From the NCBI GenBank assembly GCA_963772515.1, contig CAVYXC010000002.1, positions 992,001 through 1,056,000 of the forward strand: a stretch of DNA of 64,000 nt, in the 5' to 3' direction. Each line of letters begins with the position of its first letter. Positions within the stretch are counted from its first letter, which is position 1. This stretch comes from JAFAHD01 sp963772515 (GTDB taxonomy: Bacteria > Vulcanimicrobiota > Vulcanimicrobiia > Eremiobacterales > Eremiobacteraceae). The translations under genes and the position numbers were made by a program. The notes below the pieces were generated by a model. The model did not search any database and was not told the origin of the DNA. It saw nothing but the letters and a program-made list of their open reading frames with translations. Below, piece after piece: positions 51,015 through 58,887 of the stretch.

Positions 51015-53038
51015 TCACTTCAGATAGCGGTCCATCCAGGCCGCCCAGCGCCGGTAGATGTCTTCGGAGCGGACGGGATCGTTCGGGTAGTGCCCGCTCA
51101 CCGGATAGACGACAAAGATCACCGGCACGTGGTTGTCCTTGAGCCCGTGGTAGAATTCGTACGAGTGGATCACCGGCACGCGCACGTCGCCCGAATCGTG
51201 CAGCAACAGCGTGGGGGCGGTGACTTTGGCGGCGTAGGCGAGCGGCGACTGGTCGCGATACGCTTGGAGCAGCGCGGCCGAGTCCCAGGGCGAGCCGCCG
51301 AAATAAAAGCGTCCGAGCACGTTGTAATCGGAGGTCGCGTAGTCGACGAATGCGTCAGCCGGCGCGGCGCCGGCCATCGCCGCCTTCCAGATATCGTAAT
51401 GCGTGATGAGCCACTCGGTCATGTAGCCGCCGTACGACCAGCCGGACACGGCGATGCGCGTCTCGTCGACGATGCCGAGTTTCTTGACCGCTTCGATGGC
51501 GGCCATGACGTCGCGCCCCGGCCCGGCGCCGGCGTCGTTGAAGATCGCGATCTGATAGGCGTTCCCCTGGCCGTCGCTGCCGCGATAGTTGGGCGAGAAG
51601 ACGAGATAGCCGTGCGCGGCGATGTACTGCGGCAAGCCCGGCCAATCCGTGTCGCGCCAGCTCGCGATGGACGATTCGGTCGGCCCGCCGTGGATCTGCA
51701 GGACGAGCGGATATTTCTTGCCGGCGGCATACGACGGCGGATAGAAGAGCACGCCGCTTTCGGGGAATCCGTCCGGGCCGGACCAGGTGATGCTTTGGAC
51801 TTTGCTCTGCGCGCGCGCGTCGATCGCCGCGTTGTAGTCGGTGAGCCGCACCGGCGGGGCGAACGGCGACGTCATGCAATAGACCTCGGTCGCGCGCTGC
51901 GGCTCAGAGCCGGCGAATGCGATGTGGCCGCTCGCGGTGGCGTCGAGCGTGCCCGGCACCGGGTCGACCGTCTGCGTGTCGATGCGCGAAGCTTCGCCGT
52001 GCTCGCCGACGATGAAGAGCCGCGATCGTGTCCCCATGAAACGCGTTGACGACGAGCCGATGTCCGCTTAGCCACCGCCCGCCCATCACGTCGATATCGA
52101 GCCCCTGGGTCGAAGCGATCCCGTCGCCGCCGCTCGCGGGGGCGATCATCATCATGGTCTGCGCAAGCGCGTCGTCGCCGCGCGCGTACGCATATGCGAT
52201 GCGCGTGCCGTCGGGCGAGTAGATGCCGCCCGCTTCGAGGCGAGTGTGATCGGTCAGCTTGCGGATGGAGCCCGTGGCGACGTCGAGCACTTCGGTCACC
52301 GTGCCCACCGCATCTGCGTTGTACGCGTTGTCCATGCGCGCGAACACGATCGACGTGCCGTCGGGTGACCAGGCGAAGAAAGGCATGGGTGCGACTTCGG
52401 GCAGCGGGAAGATCAGCTCGCCTTTGGGCAAGCTCCAGCTCCCGCTGGTGAGGCGCTGTGGTGCACCGCCCGCGATCGATTGCAGCCACAGATGCGACGG
52501 CGTTGGTTTGGCGGTGCTCATGTAATCCTGGTCGCCGACCTCGAACGCGTCGAGTCCGGCCGCGATCGCTTTGGCATCGGGTGCGGCATCCGGCGTCGCA
52601 TAGGCGATGGCCGAACCGTCAGGCCGCCACGCGAACGAGTCGACGCCGCGCGGCACGCGGGTCAGCTGACGCACGGTGCCGCCGTGCGCGGAGGCGATGA
52701 AGATTTGCGGCGTGTCATTCGCCTCGGCGATGTACGCGATCGCGGCGCCGCTGGGGGACCATGCCGGGTCTGTCACGCCGTATGACGCCGGTGTCACCGG
52801 CGCGTGCGTGCGCGACGTGCAATCGATGACCTCGATGCGGTCGACGTACCGGTTGGCGGTGAAGTCCTGGCGCTGCACGACCGCCGCCACGCGCGTGCCA
52901 TCGGGCGAAATAGCAAGACTGGGTATTTCCACGTACGTGCGCAGGGTGTTAAGGTCTAAAGGGTTCGAAGCAGATCGCGGCGTGAGGCGCGCTGGCGAAC
53001 GCGAACGTGGACAAGACGGCGAATAAGAGTGTCTTCAT
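51015..53038 (-). pseudogene. S9-family (acylaminoacyl/dipeptidyl peptidase-like) peptidase, two frameshifts
   Basis: ATG 53038 starts a signal peptide (MKTLLFAVLSTFAFASAPHA). After one extra base near 52990 the frame continues S-N-P-L-D-L-N-T-L-R-T-Y-V-E-I-P and a beta-propeller with repeated S-P-D-G-T. A second extra base, probably in the four-G run near 52032-52035, separates V-V-N-A-F-H-G from T-R-S-R-L-F-I-V. The catalytic domain is complete: nucleophile G-W-S-Y-G-G, acid H-D-S-G-D-V-R-V-P, histidine V-S-G-H-Y-P-N. Full length would be about 674 residues. Both defects are one-base insertions, so an assembly error is as likely as real loss. It is divergent from the borosin-like locus. Confidence 0.82.
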
Positions 53039-53114
53039 CACGGCCGCCGTTTCGCTGCGTGGAAAGAGCGCTCATTCCGATTGCAGGGCATTTGCGAACG
53101 TCGGTGAACGCCGC

Positions 53115-53143
53115 TTGTCCGCTCTCTCGAGAGAACCTACAAG
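53115..53143 (+). promoter_or_regulatory. Promoter of the borosin-like locus with palindrome in the spacer
   Basis: -35 TTGTCC (53115-53120), 17-bp spacer, -10 TACAAG (53138-53143). The perfect 12-bp palindrome TCTCTCGAGAGA (53123-53134) fills the spacer, where a bound regulator would block polymerase. The expected start is near 53150, giving a short leader with AAAGGAG (53164-53170). Confidence 0.6.
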
Positions 53144-53176
53144 TGAGTCGGTTTTTCTTCTGCAAAGGAGTACGTC

Positions 53177-53443
53177 GTGCCAGAAGGCCCGTTCGTCAAG
53201 TTTCTCGAGAAGACCAAGCATAAGGACTTCTCGAAAGACGTCTATGAGCAAGTCCTCAAAGTATTCGAACATCATGGTCTCACGGAAAAGCAGATCAGAG
53301 CGTTTTTGTGGGGCTCGATCAAAGACATCGAGGCTCTGGTCGCCGAGGAATACAAGGCGCTTGGGGTGACGCCGATGCAAGCCTTCTCATACGGACCGCC
53401 GCGGCCCAACGTATGGCCCGGTGGTACCGGCGGCGGAGAGTAA
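53177..53443 (+). CDS. Putative split-borosin precursor peptide
   Basis: 88 residues, starting at GTG 53177 with AAAGGAG six bases upstream. Residues 17-60 are predicted helical, with H-H-G-L-T-E-K-Q-I-R-A-F (32-43) and a following S-I-K-D-I-E-A-L. This resembles the recognition domain of SonA, the Shewanella split-borosin precursor, which as I recall has H-G-L-T-D-E-Q-I followed by a M-E-K-L-like helix. The tail from about residue 64 is quite different in composition: Y-G-P-P-R-P-N-V-W-P then G-G-T-G-G-G-E, a plausible core peptide. Identity rests on this pattern plus the adjacent borosin methyltransferase. Which residues are methylated is unknown. No other RiPP enzyme is adjacent. Confidence 0.75.
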   Translation: MPEGPFVKFLEKTKHKDFSKDVYEQVLKVFEHHGLTEKQIRAFLWGSIKDIEALVAEEYKALGVTPMQAFSYGPPRPNVWPGGTGGGE

Positions 53444-53449
53444 GCACTC

Positions 53450-54214
53450 ATAGCCTGGTCCACACCGCCACTGCCGGACCTGACCATTGTCGGGGCGGGC
53501 ATCGACGCCGCACGTGACATGACGCCCGCGGCGCGTTGGCATATCCAACACGCCGATAAGGTGTTCTTCTTGGTGGGCGATCCGGTCGCCGCCGGGAGCG
53601 TGCTCGAGCTCAACGAGAACGCCGAGTCTTTGCACACGCTCTACGACGTCGAGAAACCGCGCATCGATACATACGAAGCAATGGTCGCCCGGATCATGGC
53701 ATGCGTTCGAACGGGCGCTAAAGTGTGCGTCGTCGCCTATGGCCACCCGGGTGTCTTCGCCTACCCGATGCATCGCGCGATCGCGCAAGCTCGCGACGAC
53801 GGTCGCAGCGCGACGATGCTCCCGGCGATCTCCTCAGTGGATTGCTTGCTCGCGGACCTCGACCTCGACCCTGCCGAGCGGGGGCTGCAGATATTCGATG
53901 CGTCCGATCTGGTGCTCGGCAAGCGAACGATCAATGTGGATACACCGTTGGTAGTGCTGCAGCCGGCGGTGACCGGGGACGGAAGCTTTAAGCTTACCTA
54001 TGGACGCGAAGGCGTCGCCGCGCTCGCAGGTTATCTGGTGGCTCGGTACGGCGACCATCATGACGCCATCGTCTATCAAGCGTCGCACCACTCGGTATTC
54101 GGTCCACTGATCCAACGCACCACCGTAGGCGAGTTGGCGGATGCCGACGTCACCACTGGATCGACCGTGTACATCCCGCCGAAGGCACAACCGCTCGGGG
54201 AAGAGCTGACATAA
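53450..54214 (+). CDS. Borosin-type peptide backbone alpha-N-methyltransferase, non-canonical start
   Basis: Tetrapyrrole-methylase-fold SAM enzyme that, in the borosin family (OphMA, SonM), methylates backbone amides of its precursor. Visible hallmarks: L-T-I-V-G-A-G-I (SAM-binding strand), H-A-D-K-V-F-F, R-I-D-T-Y-E-A-M, Y-G-H-P-G-V-F, M-L-P-A-I-S-S-V-D-C-L-L-A-D-L, D-A-S-D-L and T-V-Y-I-P-P-K. Counting from 53450, Arg71, Tyr75 and Tyr97 fall where OphMA has its catalytic Arg72, Tyr76 and Tyr98. The first ATG (53519) would delete the V-G-A-G-I strand. Upstream in frame there is no ATG, GTG or TTG before the precursor's TAA; ATA 53450, after GGAGAG, or CTG 53471 are the candidates. It lies in the same frame as the precursor. 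The core-carrying domain of fused borosins is absent. Confidence 0.85.
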   Translation: MAWSTPPLPDLTIVGAGIDAARDMTPAARWHIQHADKVFFLVGDPVAAGSVLELNENAESLHTLYDVEKPRIDTYEAMVARIMACVRTGAKVCVVAYGHPGVFAYPMHRAIAQARDDGRSATMLPAISSVDCLLADLDLDPAERGLQIFDASDLVLGKRTINVDTPLVVLQPAVTGDGSFKLTYGREGVAALAGYLVARYGDHHDAIVYQASHHSVFGPLIQRTTVGELADADVTTGSTVYIPPKAQPLGEELT

Positions 54215-54223
54215 AGCACGAAA

Positions 54224-54240
54224 GCCCCACCGTTGGGGGC
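54224..54240 (+). other. Short GC hairpin between methyltransferase and regulator genes
   Basis: CCCCA/TGGGG (54225-54229, 54234-54238) with a 4-base loop, in the 31-base gap. There is no U-tract, so it may slow rather than end transcription, and it lies close to the regulator's start codon. Confidence 0.4.
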
Positions 54241-54245
54241 GACAC

Positions 54246-57053
54246 ATGGCGGACTCCGCACAAGCGCATAGACTCGTCGGCCGAGATCCGCAGCTAGCGC
54301 TGCTGCGCCGCCTTTTCGATTCGGCGAACTCCGGCGCCGGCCGCATTGTCTTGCTCGGCGGCGAAGCGGGAACCGGCAAGAGCCGGCTTGTCTTCGAGTT
54401 TTGCGCAGCCGTCTCGCCCGCCGAAGCGAGCTACGCGGTGGGGCAGTGCCTAGAATACGTCCAGTCGCCGTTCGCACCGTGGCTTGCCGCGATCGCCACC
54501 CTCAACGACGCGGATCCGGCGGTCCTCAAGGCGGCGCCGTCCGTCCGCTCGACGCTTGCGCACCTGTCGCCCGAACTTATCACCGGCACCGTCGCCTCTG
54601 AGCCGGCGACCGACAAACTGCGGGAATTCAACGCCATCGTCGACGCGCTGCGCGACTTCGGCGCCGCACGCGCAACCGTCGTCGTGATCGAAGATATCCA
54701 TTGGGCCGACAGCGCGTCGTTAGAACTATTGCAGCATCTTGCCGGGCATCTCGGCGAAGCGCGCTTGCTCGTGGTGGCCACCTATCGCAACGATCAGCTC
54801 AAGCGCGCCCAAGCTTTGCGGGCGATGCTCGCTAAACTCGCGCGACAGCATGCGGTGCGCCGTATCGAGCTGCCGGCGCTAGACGCGTCCCAGATGCACG
54901 AACTCGTCTTCCATGCGCTTGAGGACCGGGCCCAGCTTCCCGCCGCCACGATCGGAGCTATCTGCGCGCGCGCCGAGGGAAATGCGCTCTTCGCTGAGGA
55001 GCTGCTCAAGTCGGTGCTGGAAAGCGGTGTGGTCGATGCTCCTACGCTACCCGCCACGCTGAGCGAGGCGGTGCTCGAACACTTCGCTGCTCTGACGGCG
55101 GCGGAGAAGAAGATCGTCTCGCACGCAGCTGTGATCGGCCGGCGCTTTCAAGGGGCGCTGCTCGCCGAGATCGTGGGTCTTCCTTTAGAGGACGTGACAG
55201 AGGCGCTCAAGCACGCCATCGAGCTTTCATTGATCGTCGAAGAGAGCAACGGTGCGGTGTTCTTTTCCTTCAGACACGAGCTCACGCGTCAGGCGATCTA
55301 CGGAGAGCTGCTGGCGAGCGAGGCTCGGCAGCTCCATACCAAAATAGCGACGGCGCTCGAGGCGCACGCGCGCGACGACGATACGGCGGAGCTTGCATAC
55401 CACTGGTGGCAAGCGCACGAGCGCGTTCGCGCCGCCCGTTACAACGAGTTGGCGGCTGATGCCGCGCTCAAGGTATTCGCGTATCGAGATGCCGCCACCG
55501 CGCTCGAGCGGGCGATCGATTCCACGAGCAGCAACGATGAAGACCGCGCAGCACTGAACCTCAAGCTCGCGTATGCGCTGCATCAGTGCGGCGCGGAGCA
55601 GCAGGCCAAACGAGCCGCCGGCGAGGCGCTCTCCTACTATCAGTCCAGCGGTGACCGCGCAAACGCCGCCCGGACATGTCTCGAGCTGGCGCGGATGCAC
55701 GGCACATACGGCCACACCGACGAATCCTTCGCCCTCACGCAACAGGCGCTCGAACTCATCGGCGACGATCGATCAAACTCGCTGTACTTCGACGCCCACG
55801 TGCAGATGATGCGGCTCTACACGGAATTCCGCTGGGATCCGCAACGTTTGGCGCACCATATGTCGCTGGCTGACGGAACGACCGGTGCACGAGCGCCAGA
55901 GACGCGGATCAATTTCCTCGTATTGCGCGCGGTGAGCGACACCGGCGTCGGCGAAGTGGAACAGGCGCTCGACGATACCCGTGCCGCCGCCGTGCTGGCG
56001 GCCGAAACCGGTGATTTTCGCAGCGCAGTCCGATGCTGGGGGAGCTTCGGCATTTCGATGCTGCTGGCGGGTGAAAGCGCGCAGGCTGCTTCGGGCTTCG
56101 ATGCCGCATCTGAGATCATTCGCGAGAAAGGCGTCGGTGGACTGACCGCGATCTGGATACGCGTCGCGTTGGCGCACGCCAAACGGATCAGCGGCGATCT
56201 TGCGGGCGCGCGCGATCTGGTGAAAGAGGCGCTCGCGGCGAACGTCGAGGCGCCCGGGTTCCAGATGTTCATCGCCAGCGCGGGCATCCGGGTCGGCTTG
56301 ATGCTCGCCGACGATCAACTGGTCGCGCGCTGCGCGCGCCGCGAGCTGGTGAGCTTCGCGTTGTCATCGGGCAACTCCAGGATGATCGGCTCGACAGCGG
56401 CGTTCGCCGAGCTTGACGCGGCACAGGGGAAGACCGAACAGGCTGCTTCGCTGCTGCACGACGCCATCGTGGCGCTTGAGCGCATCGGCGCGCCGCCCGG
56501 TTTCGGCGATGCCGACGAGCTCTGTATCGCCGTGGTCGCGCATGGCGCGCTTGAGGACATACCTCGCGCGCGGGCGTTGCTCCAAGGCGCGGTGCAGGTA
56601 GCGCAGACGCCGCGCGGCACGCGAGCCAATCTCGCGTTGTTCGAAGCGTACGCGGCAAGCCGAGCCGGCGATACGGCGACTGCGAACGCGCGGGCGCTCG
56701 AAACGGCACAGCTCTTTGCCGGCATGGCGTGGCCATTTCACGAGGCGCGGGCGCTGGAGATCGCCGGCAAGCCGGAAGAGGCGCTCGAGCTGTACACGCA
56801 CGCTGGGGCGGCGCATGAAGTCCGGCGATTGAACGCGCTCTTGAACCCCGTGAACCGCCGCGGGCGGACCAAAGGCGAACTCACGCCGCGCGAGCGCGAG
56901 ATATGCGACCTCCTCGTCCTAGGCAAGACGAACAAAGCGATCGCCGATCAGCTCGTCTTGAGCGAGCGTACGGTGGAAAGCCACGTGTCATCGGTGTTGA
57001 CGAAACTCAACGCCGCGTCGCGCGCAGAGCTCATCGCCAAACTCAAAAGCTAA
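54246..57053 (+). CDS. Large AAA-LuxR transcriptional regulator (LAL/MalT-like)
   Basis: 935 residues. N-terminal ATPase with Walker A G-G-E-A-G-T-G-K-S (about 38-46) and Walker B V-V-V-I-E-D-I-H-W-A-D. The middle 600 residues are helical repeats (TPR-like), and the C-terminus is a LuxR-type helix-turn-helix: L-T-P-R-E-R-E-I-C-D-L-L-V-L-G-K-T-N-K-A-I-A with S-E-R-T-V-E-S-H-V. Such LAL regulators often act as pathway activators in natural-product clusters. It starts 31 bases after the methyltransferase on the same strand, so it may control the borosin-like genes, perhaps through the 53123 palindrome. That link is inference. Confidence 0.9.
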   Translation: MADSAQAHRLVGRDPQLALLRRLFDSANSGAGRIVLLGGEAGTGKSRLVFEFCAAVSPAEASYAVGQCLEYVQSPFAPWLAAIATLNDADPAVLKAAPSVRSTLAHLSPELITGTVASEPATDKLREFNAIVDALRDFGAARATVVVIEDIHWADSASLELLQHLAGHLGEARLLVVATYRNDQLKRAQALRAMLAKLARQHAVRRIELPALDASQMHELVFHALEDRAQLPAATIGAICARAEGNALFAEELLKSVLESGVVDAPTLPATLSEAVLEHFAALTAAEKKIVSHAAVIGRRFQGALLAEIVGLPLEDVTEALKHAIELSLIVEESNGAVFFSFRHELTRQAIYGELLASEARQLHTKIATALEAHARDDDTAELAYHWWQAHERVRAARYNELAADAALKVFAYRDAATALERAIDSTSSNDEDRAALNLKLAYALHQCGAEQQAKRAAGEALSYYQSSGDRANAARTCLELARMHGTYGHTDESFALTQQALELIGDDRSNSLYFDAHVQMMRLYTEFRWDPQRLAHHMSLADGTTGARAPETRINFLVLRAVSDTGVGEVEQALDDTRAAAVLAAETGDFRSAVRCWGSFGISMLLAGESAQAASGFDAASEIIREKGVGGLTAIWIRVALAHAKRISGDLAGARDLVKEALAANVEAPGFQMFIASAGIRVGLMLADDQLVARCARRELVSFALSSGNSRMIGSTAAFAELDAAQGKTEQAASLLHDAIVALERIGAPPGFGDADELCIAVVAHGALEDIPRARALLQGAVQVAQTPRGTRANLALFEAYAASRAGDTATANARALETAQLFAGMAWPFHEARALEIAGKPEEALELYTHAGAAHEVRRLNALLNPVNRRGRTKGELTPREREICDLLVLGKTNKAIADQLVLSERTVESHVSSVLTKLNAASRAELIAKLKS

Positions 57054-57068
57054 GATGCGCGGGCCCGG

Positions 57069-57521
57069 CTAGTGCGGGCGCTGCAGTTCCCGTTCCAGGT
57101 TCGCGACGAAATCGCTCGCGGCACCCGGTGCAGCTCCTTGGGCGAAATGCTGGTCGAGCGCCTCGGCCGCACCGCTGCCTTCGATATCCGCATGAACTGC
57201 GATCTGGCAGCCGCCGGGCGCCGATTGGACGCTCGCTGTCACCAGCGCGTTCACGCCTCCCCTGCCTGCGGTGTCGTCGGCAGTCACACGCACTACCACA
57301 GACCGCGCTTGATCGTCGACGGACTGCACCGAGAACGCGCAGTTGTACGTACCCTTCATGGGGCCGGCGTGCAACGTGATGCCGGCGCGGTGGACGCCAT
57401 CGCTCGTCGTCGCAAGTAGCTGTGCTCCCGGTATATGCGGCAGCACGCGCGGCGCGTCTTTGATGAGCGCCCAGACCGCGTCAGCCGGCGCTGACACGTG
57501 AAACGTCTTGTCGAGAATCAC
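57069..57521 (-). CDS. SRPBCC-fold protein (CoxG/polyketide cyclase-like)
   Basis: 150 residues: F-H-V-S-A-P-A-D-A-V-W-A-L-I-K-D at the start, I-P-G-A-Q-L-L in the middle, and a long C-terminal helix. This is the carbon monoxide dehydrogenase subunit G (CoxG) branch of SRPBCC. GTG 57521 overlaps the stop of the cyclopropane synthase gene (GTGA), so it belongs to the lipid operon. A hydrophobic-ligand-binding role would fit. There are molybdenum hydroxylase genes 5 kb away on the other strand, to which CoxG proteins sometimes relate, but no direct link. Confidence 0.82.
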   Translation of the reverse strand: MILDKTFHVSAPADAVWALIKDAPRVLPHIPGAQLLATTSDGVHRAGITLHAGPMKGTYNCAFSVQSVDDQARSVVVRVTADDTAGRGGVNALVTASVQSAPGGCQIAVHADIEGSGAAEALDQHFAQGAAPGAASDFVANLERELQRPH

Positions 57522-58864
57522 GCCGTTGACCCATACAGATGCGCGCGCGTCAGCGGCAGCGCGGTGCTTCCGTCGTGCCGTCGCTTGGCGAGCAGCATCT
57601 GGACGATGCCCATACGCCCGGTCGCGAAGCCGTGCGCCGAGCCGGCCACGTAGAATCGCCACACGTTGTAGGTCTCGTCGCCGACGAGCGCGCGCGCCTC
57701 GGCCTCGTGGTTCTCGAGTCCGCGCAGCCAGTGGCGTAAGGTCAGCGCGTAATGCTCCCGCAGATTCTCCACGTCGCGCACCTCGAACCCGGCCTCCAGC
57801 GCCGCCTCATCCATCGCCGCGAGCCGCGGCAGATCGCCGTCGGGGAACACGTAGCTCTCGATGAAGCGCGAGCCGTGCGGGAAGAAACGAACCGCGACGC
57901 CGCGCCCGCGCGCGCGTTGCGTGACGATCCCATGATTGAGGAAGAGGCCGCCGGGTTTGAGAGCCGCCTCGACCGCTTCGAAGTACGCGGGCAGCATGCC
58001 GTCGCCCACGTGCTCGACCATCCCGATGCTCGCGGCTTTGTCGAAAAGGCCGAGCGGCGCAAGCTCGCGGTAGTCGCGCAACTCGACGCGGACGCGATCG
58101 GCAAGCCCTTCGGCGGCGATGCGCCGCTGCGTATACTCGGCCTGCTTGGTGCTCAGCGTGATGCCGACGGCGGTCGCGCCGTGCTCGCGCGCCGCGTAGC
58201 GGATGAGTCCGCCCCAGCCGCATCCGACGTCGAGCAAGCGATCGCCGGGCGCGAGGTTCAGCTTGCGGCAGATGTGCTCGTACTTCTGCCGCTGGGCGGC
58301 GTCGAGCGGATCGCTGTCCTCGCGGAAGTACGCGCATGAATAGGTCATGTCCGCATCGAGCCACAACGCGTAGAACTCGTTGGAGACGTCGTAATGGTAC
58401 GAGATCGCTGCCCGGTCGCGCTCGAGCGAGTGGAGGCGGCCGCGCAGTTTTGCCGGGCCTCGCGCACGCGCGGGGCGCTTGGGCGCCGGCAAACTGGGCA
58501 AGCGCGCAGCAAGCGCCGCGATGGCAAGCCAGTCGGAAGGCGATCGCACCGCAGCCACCGCGTCCATGGCCGCAAACGCGTGCTCGAGATCTCCGCGTAC
58601 GGCGAGGTCCCCTCGCGCCATCGCCTCGCCGGCGGAAAGATCGGACGCGCGCGTCAACAGCGAGCGCAGCACGCCCGGGTGCGCAGCGATGATCTCCGCT
58701 CGCGTGGGTTCGTCAGGAGTCAGTAGCGCCACGCCGTCGGGAAGCGAGACGGAGATGCCGGCATGGAGGCCGGCAAAAAGCCGTTCCAAGAGCTCACGCG
58801 CGGTACTGATGGACGCGCTGTGGTGCGAAGCGGTCGGGGTCGGAAGAGGATGCGTCGTGGCCAC
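57518..58864 (-). CDS. Cyclopropane-fatty-acyl-phospholipid synthase family methyltransferase
   Basis: 448 residues. SAM motif L-L-D-V-G-C-G-W-G-G, upstream Y-H-Y-D-V-S-N-E-F-Y-A-L-W-L, S-C-A-Y-F, and the catalytic-region motifs S-I-G-M-V-E-H-V-G and N-H-G-I-V. It should add a methylene (or methyl) to unsaturated phospholipid chains. It starts at GTG 58864, 23 bases after the desaturase stop, which supplies the double bond it needs. About 140 N-terminal residues form the extra domain of long CFA synthases. Confidence 0.92.
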   Translation of the reverse strand: MATTHPLPTPTASHHSASISTARELLERLFAGLHAGISVSLPDGVALLTPDEPTRAEIIAAHPGVLRSLLTRASDLSAGEAMARGDLAVRGDLEHAFAAMDAVAAVRSPSDWLAIAALAARLPSLPAPKRPARARGPAKLRGRLHSLERDRAAISYHYDVSNEFYALWLDADMTYSCAYFREDSDPLDAAQRQKYEHICRKLNLAPGDRLLDVGCGWGGLIRYAAREHGATAVGITLSTKQAEYTQRRIAAEGLADRVRVELRDYRELAPLGLFDKAASIGMVEHVGDGMLPAYFEAVEAALKPGGLFLNHGIVTQRARGRGVAVRFFPHGSRFIESYVFPDGDLPRLAAMDEAALEAGFEVRDVENLREHYALTLRHWLRGLENHEAEARALVGDETYNVWRFYVAGSAHGFATGRMGIVQMLLAKRRHDGSTALPLTRAHLYGSTA

Positions 58865-58887
58865 GACTCTCGTGTCCCTCCGCCAGG

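Noticed and set aside
51090..52049. Plus-strand open frame over the S9 peptidase
   Set aside because: It is antisense to the conserved catalytic domain and has only Arg/Asp/Val-rich composition without motifs.
47777..53443. Outer-membrane receptor as exporter or importer of the borosin-like product
   Set aside because: It is only near the locus, is on a separate transcript, and is separated by the S9 gene. Nothing in the sequence supports a functional link.
53519..54214. Methyltransferase starting at ATG 53519
   Set aside because: This start would remove the L-T-I-V-G-A-G-I strand that binds SAM in every family member, so the coding region must begin upstream.
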